From Prostheceraeus crozeri (lineage: Eukaryota; Platyhelminthes; Polycladida; Euryleptidae), in NCBI GenBank assembly GCA_907163375.1, contig CAJQUW010011066.1, positions 1-64,000 of the forward strand: a DNA stretch of 64,000 nt. Direction: 5' to 3'. Below the pieces are notes generated by a model. That model made no database searches, was not told the origin of the DNA, and was given only the letters and a program-made list of their open reading frames with translations. The translations under genes and the position numbers were made by a program. Shown here piece after piece: positions 63,036 through 64,000 of this stretch (positions are counted from its first letter, which is position 1; the number at the start of each line of letters is the position of its first letter).

Positions 63036-63093
63036 AGATCTTCTACAATTCAGCTCGATCATGTTTGGGGGTATGATCAAAATTGTAGAATCT
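63036..63093. repeat. Short inverted repeat (hairpin)
   Basis: The arms AGATCTTCTACAATT (63,036-63,050) and AAATTGTAGAATCT (63,080-63,093) pair, with an inner pair GATCAT (63,057-63,062) and ATGATC (63,073-63,078) around a G-rich loop. It could form a long imperfect hairpin. Function unknown; it may be a small foldback element. It does not look like a terminator, since there is no T tract. Confidence 0.7.
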
Positions 63094-63378
63094 AGCAGCC
63101 GAGGAAAGACAAGTAGGCTTGCCACTGTATCTCACTGATAATTCTCACATAAATAGTCTTTCATTCGACGTGATGATTGCATTGTTCAATCTTCTTGATT
63201 CAAAAAGCATACTCAATTTTTGACAAACATAGTGATATCCGGTTTGCGATACTAAGGTTACAAGCATCAGTTCAGAAAGGCACAATTTTCACATATTTCA
63301 CTAAAAATGGTATATTTTTATTACAAAAAAGTTAAAATGATATAAAAAGATATCATTGCCGACCATAGATTGCAGTGA
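63094..63378. other. AT-rich intergenic or intron sequence, no feature seen
   Basis: Notable only for A/T-rich runs at about 63,295-63,350. No gene signal was found on either strand. Confidence 0.6.
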
Positions 63379-63660
63379 TCATCTCTCTAGCACCAAGAAT
63401 GATAGATACGAGTTAAGGCTTCTTTCACTCACGACCTCTTTGACAAGGTGAAGCCAATGAGCCGCACAATACTCAGCTGGTATGTCAACATTCCCTAACA
63501 CAAGACGAAAACTGTGATATAAAAGCATTGGGAACTTCACCAGCAATAATGTGAAGCCAAGAAAACGCAACGATCCACCATTGTCATTCACATTCGTAAC
63601 AAATCTGTTGAATTCCTTTCTTTGTGGTGTGATGAAACTTAAGCTTTCGTTTCTACCAAC
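63379..63660 (-). other. Unidentified open frame, 93 codons, possibly a gene or transposon fragment
   Basis: On the minus strand the frame is open from 63,660 to a TGA at 63,379-63,381. The first ATG or GTG-like start gives about 70 residues; the upstream part reads FITPQRKEFNRFVT and the C-terminal part CAAHWLHLVKEVV. There is a hydrophobic stretch (FTLLLVKFPMLLY). I recognise no family. The C/H spacing in CAAHWLHLV faintly recalls transposase-type motifs, but this is not enough for a call. No acceptor or start context was confirmed, and a chance frame is quite possible. Its direction is opposite to the SYF1-like exon. Confidence 0.2.
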
Positions 63661-64000
63661 TTAGAGATTTTCCAACTGTTGCGAGTCTTCGGGAGCAGCT
63701 CAGGAACTACGAAGGCTGTCGTTCACACGGTATCAGCTGTGATTTCTCTATAATGCGCCTGTCAATATAGAGTAATTAATCGTCTCAGTAAGACATTATG
63801 CATAGAATCTTACTGTTGTCATTCCCATCGAATCCCATGCTCTGAGAGGTTGTTTATGATCTATGGATCTGTGCTGCTCATTCGACCTCTGGTCGCGGAT
63901 GGTTTAGCATCACTACTCCCACTTAGGGTGCTGACAGTCAGACTTTTCTGGAACGCTGTTTTTTAGTCCGGATATCCTTCCCGACGACTTCCAATGACAC
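63661..64000. other. No feature recognised up to the window edge
   Basis: Base composition rises slightly in GC after about 63,820, and short open stretches exist on both strands, but none has a family signature. The expected next SYF1 segment (beginning with a double glycine and a KLERA-type helix) is not visible here. Confidence 0.5.

Noticed and set aside
62240-64000. Next SYF1 exon
   Set aside because: I looked for a phase-0 exon starting with two glycines and a KLERA-type helix after an acceptor and found none.
1-64000. Retrovirus-like, Polinton-like or other virus-derived elements
   Set aside because: No long terminal repeats, polymerase, capsid or integrase signatures were seen on either strand.

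Overview
The window is eukaryotic, most likely from an invertebrate animal (low certainty). It has one spliced exon with GT-AG borders, long introns, a giant satellite array and DNA-transposon-like debris. No prokaryotic gene, rRNA, tRNA or virus-like element was seen.

Positions 1-61,220 (about 96% of the window) are one uninterrupted head-to-tail tandem array of a 26-bp unit, roughly 2,300 copies, which continues beyond the left edge. Each unit has a nearly constant core (TCAGGAAAG) and two short variable slots. The order of slot variants repeats on the 1-3 kb scale, so the array has higher-order structure made by repeated tandem duplication. The clearest case is two almost identical 2.52-kb blocks at about 48.0-50.5 kb and 50.5-53.1 kb. 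The first 12.6 kb is full of small insertions and homopolymer runs and looks like unpolished long-read sequence; the array becomes clean after about 14.16 kb.

The array ends sharply at 61,220. After 388 bp of AT-rich intron come a branch point/acceptor, an 87-bp phase-0 exon (61,609-61,695) and a GTAAGT donor. I identify the exon as part of the SYF1/XAB2 homologue (HAT/TPR-repeat protein of the spliceosomal Prp19/XAB2 complex). The satellite therefore appears to lie, in the same orientation, inside an intron of a core splicing-factor gene, making that intron at least 61.6 kb unless the assembly is misjoined.

A second tandem repeat (62-bp unit, 8.7 copies) starts exactly at this exon's donor and carries a GC-type donor-like motif in each unit. 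The 26-bp core CAGGAAAGT is likewise one base from the ideal donor CAGGTAAGT. So repeats on both sides of the exon carry donor-like motifs on the sense strand.

From 62,240 to 64,000 there is intron-like AT-rich DNA with a 134-bp inverted repeat, a piece resembling a pogo/Tigger-type transposon end, a small hairpin, and one minus-strand open stretch of unknown meaning. The next SYF1 exon was not found and probably lies beyond the window.
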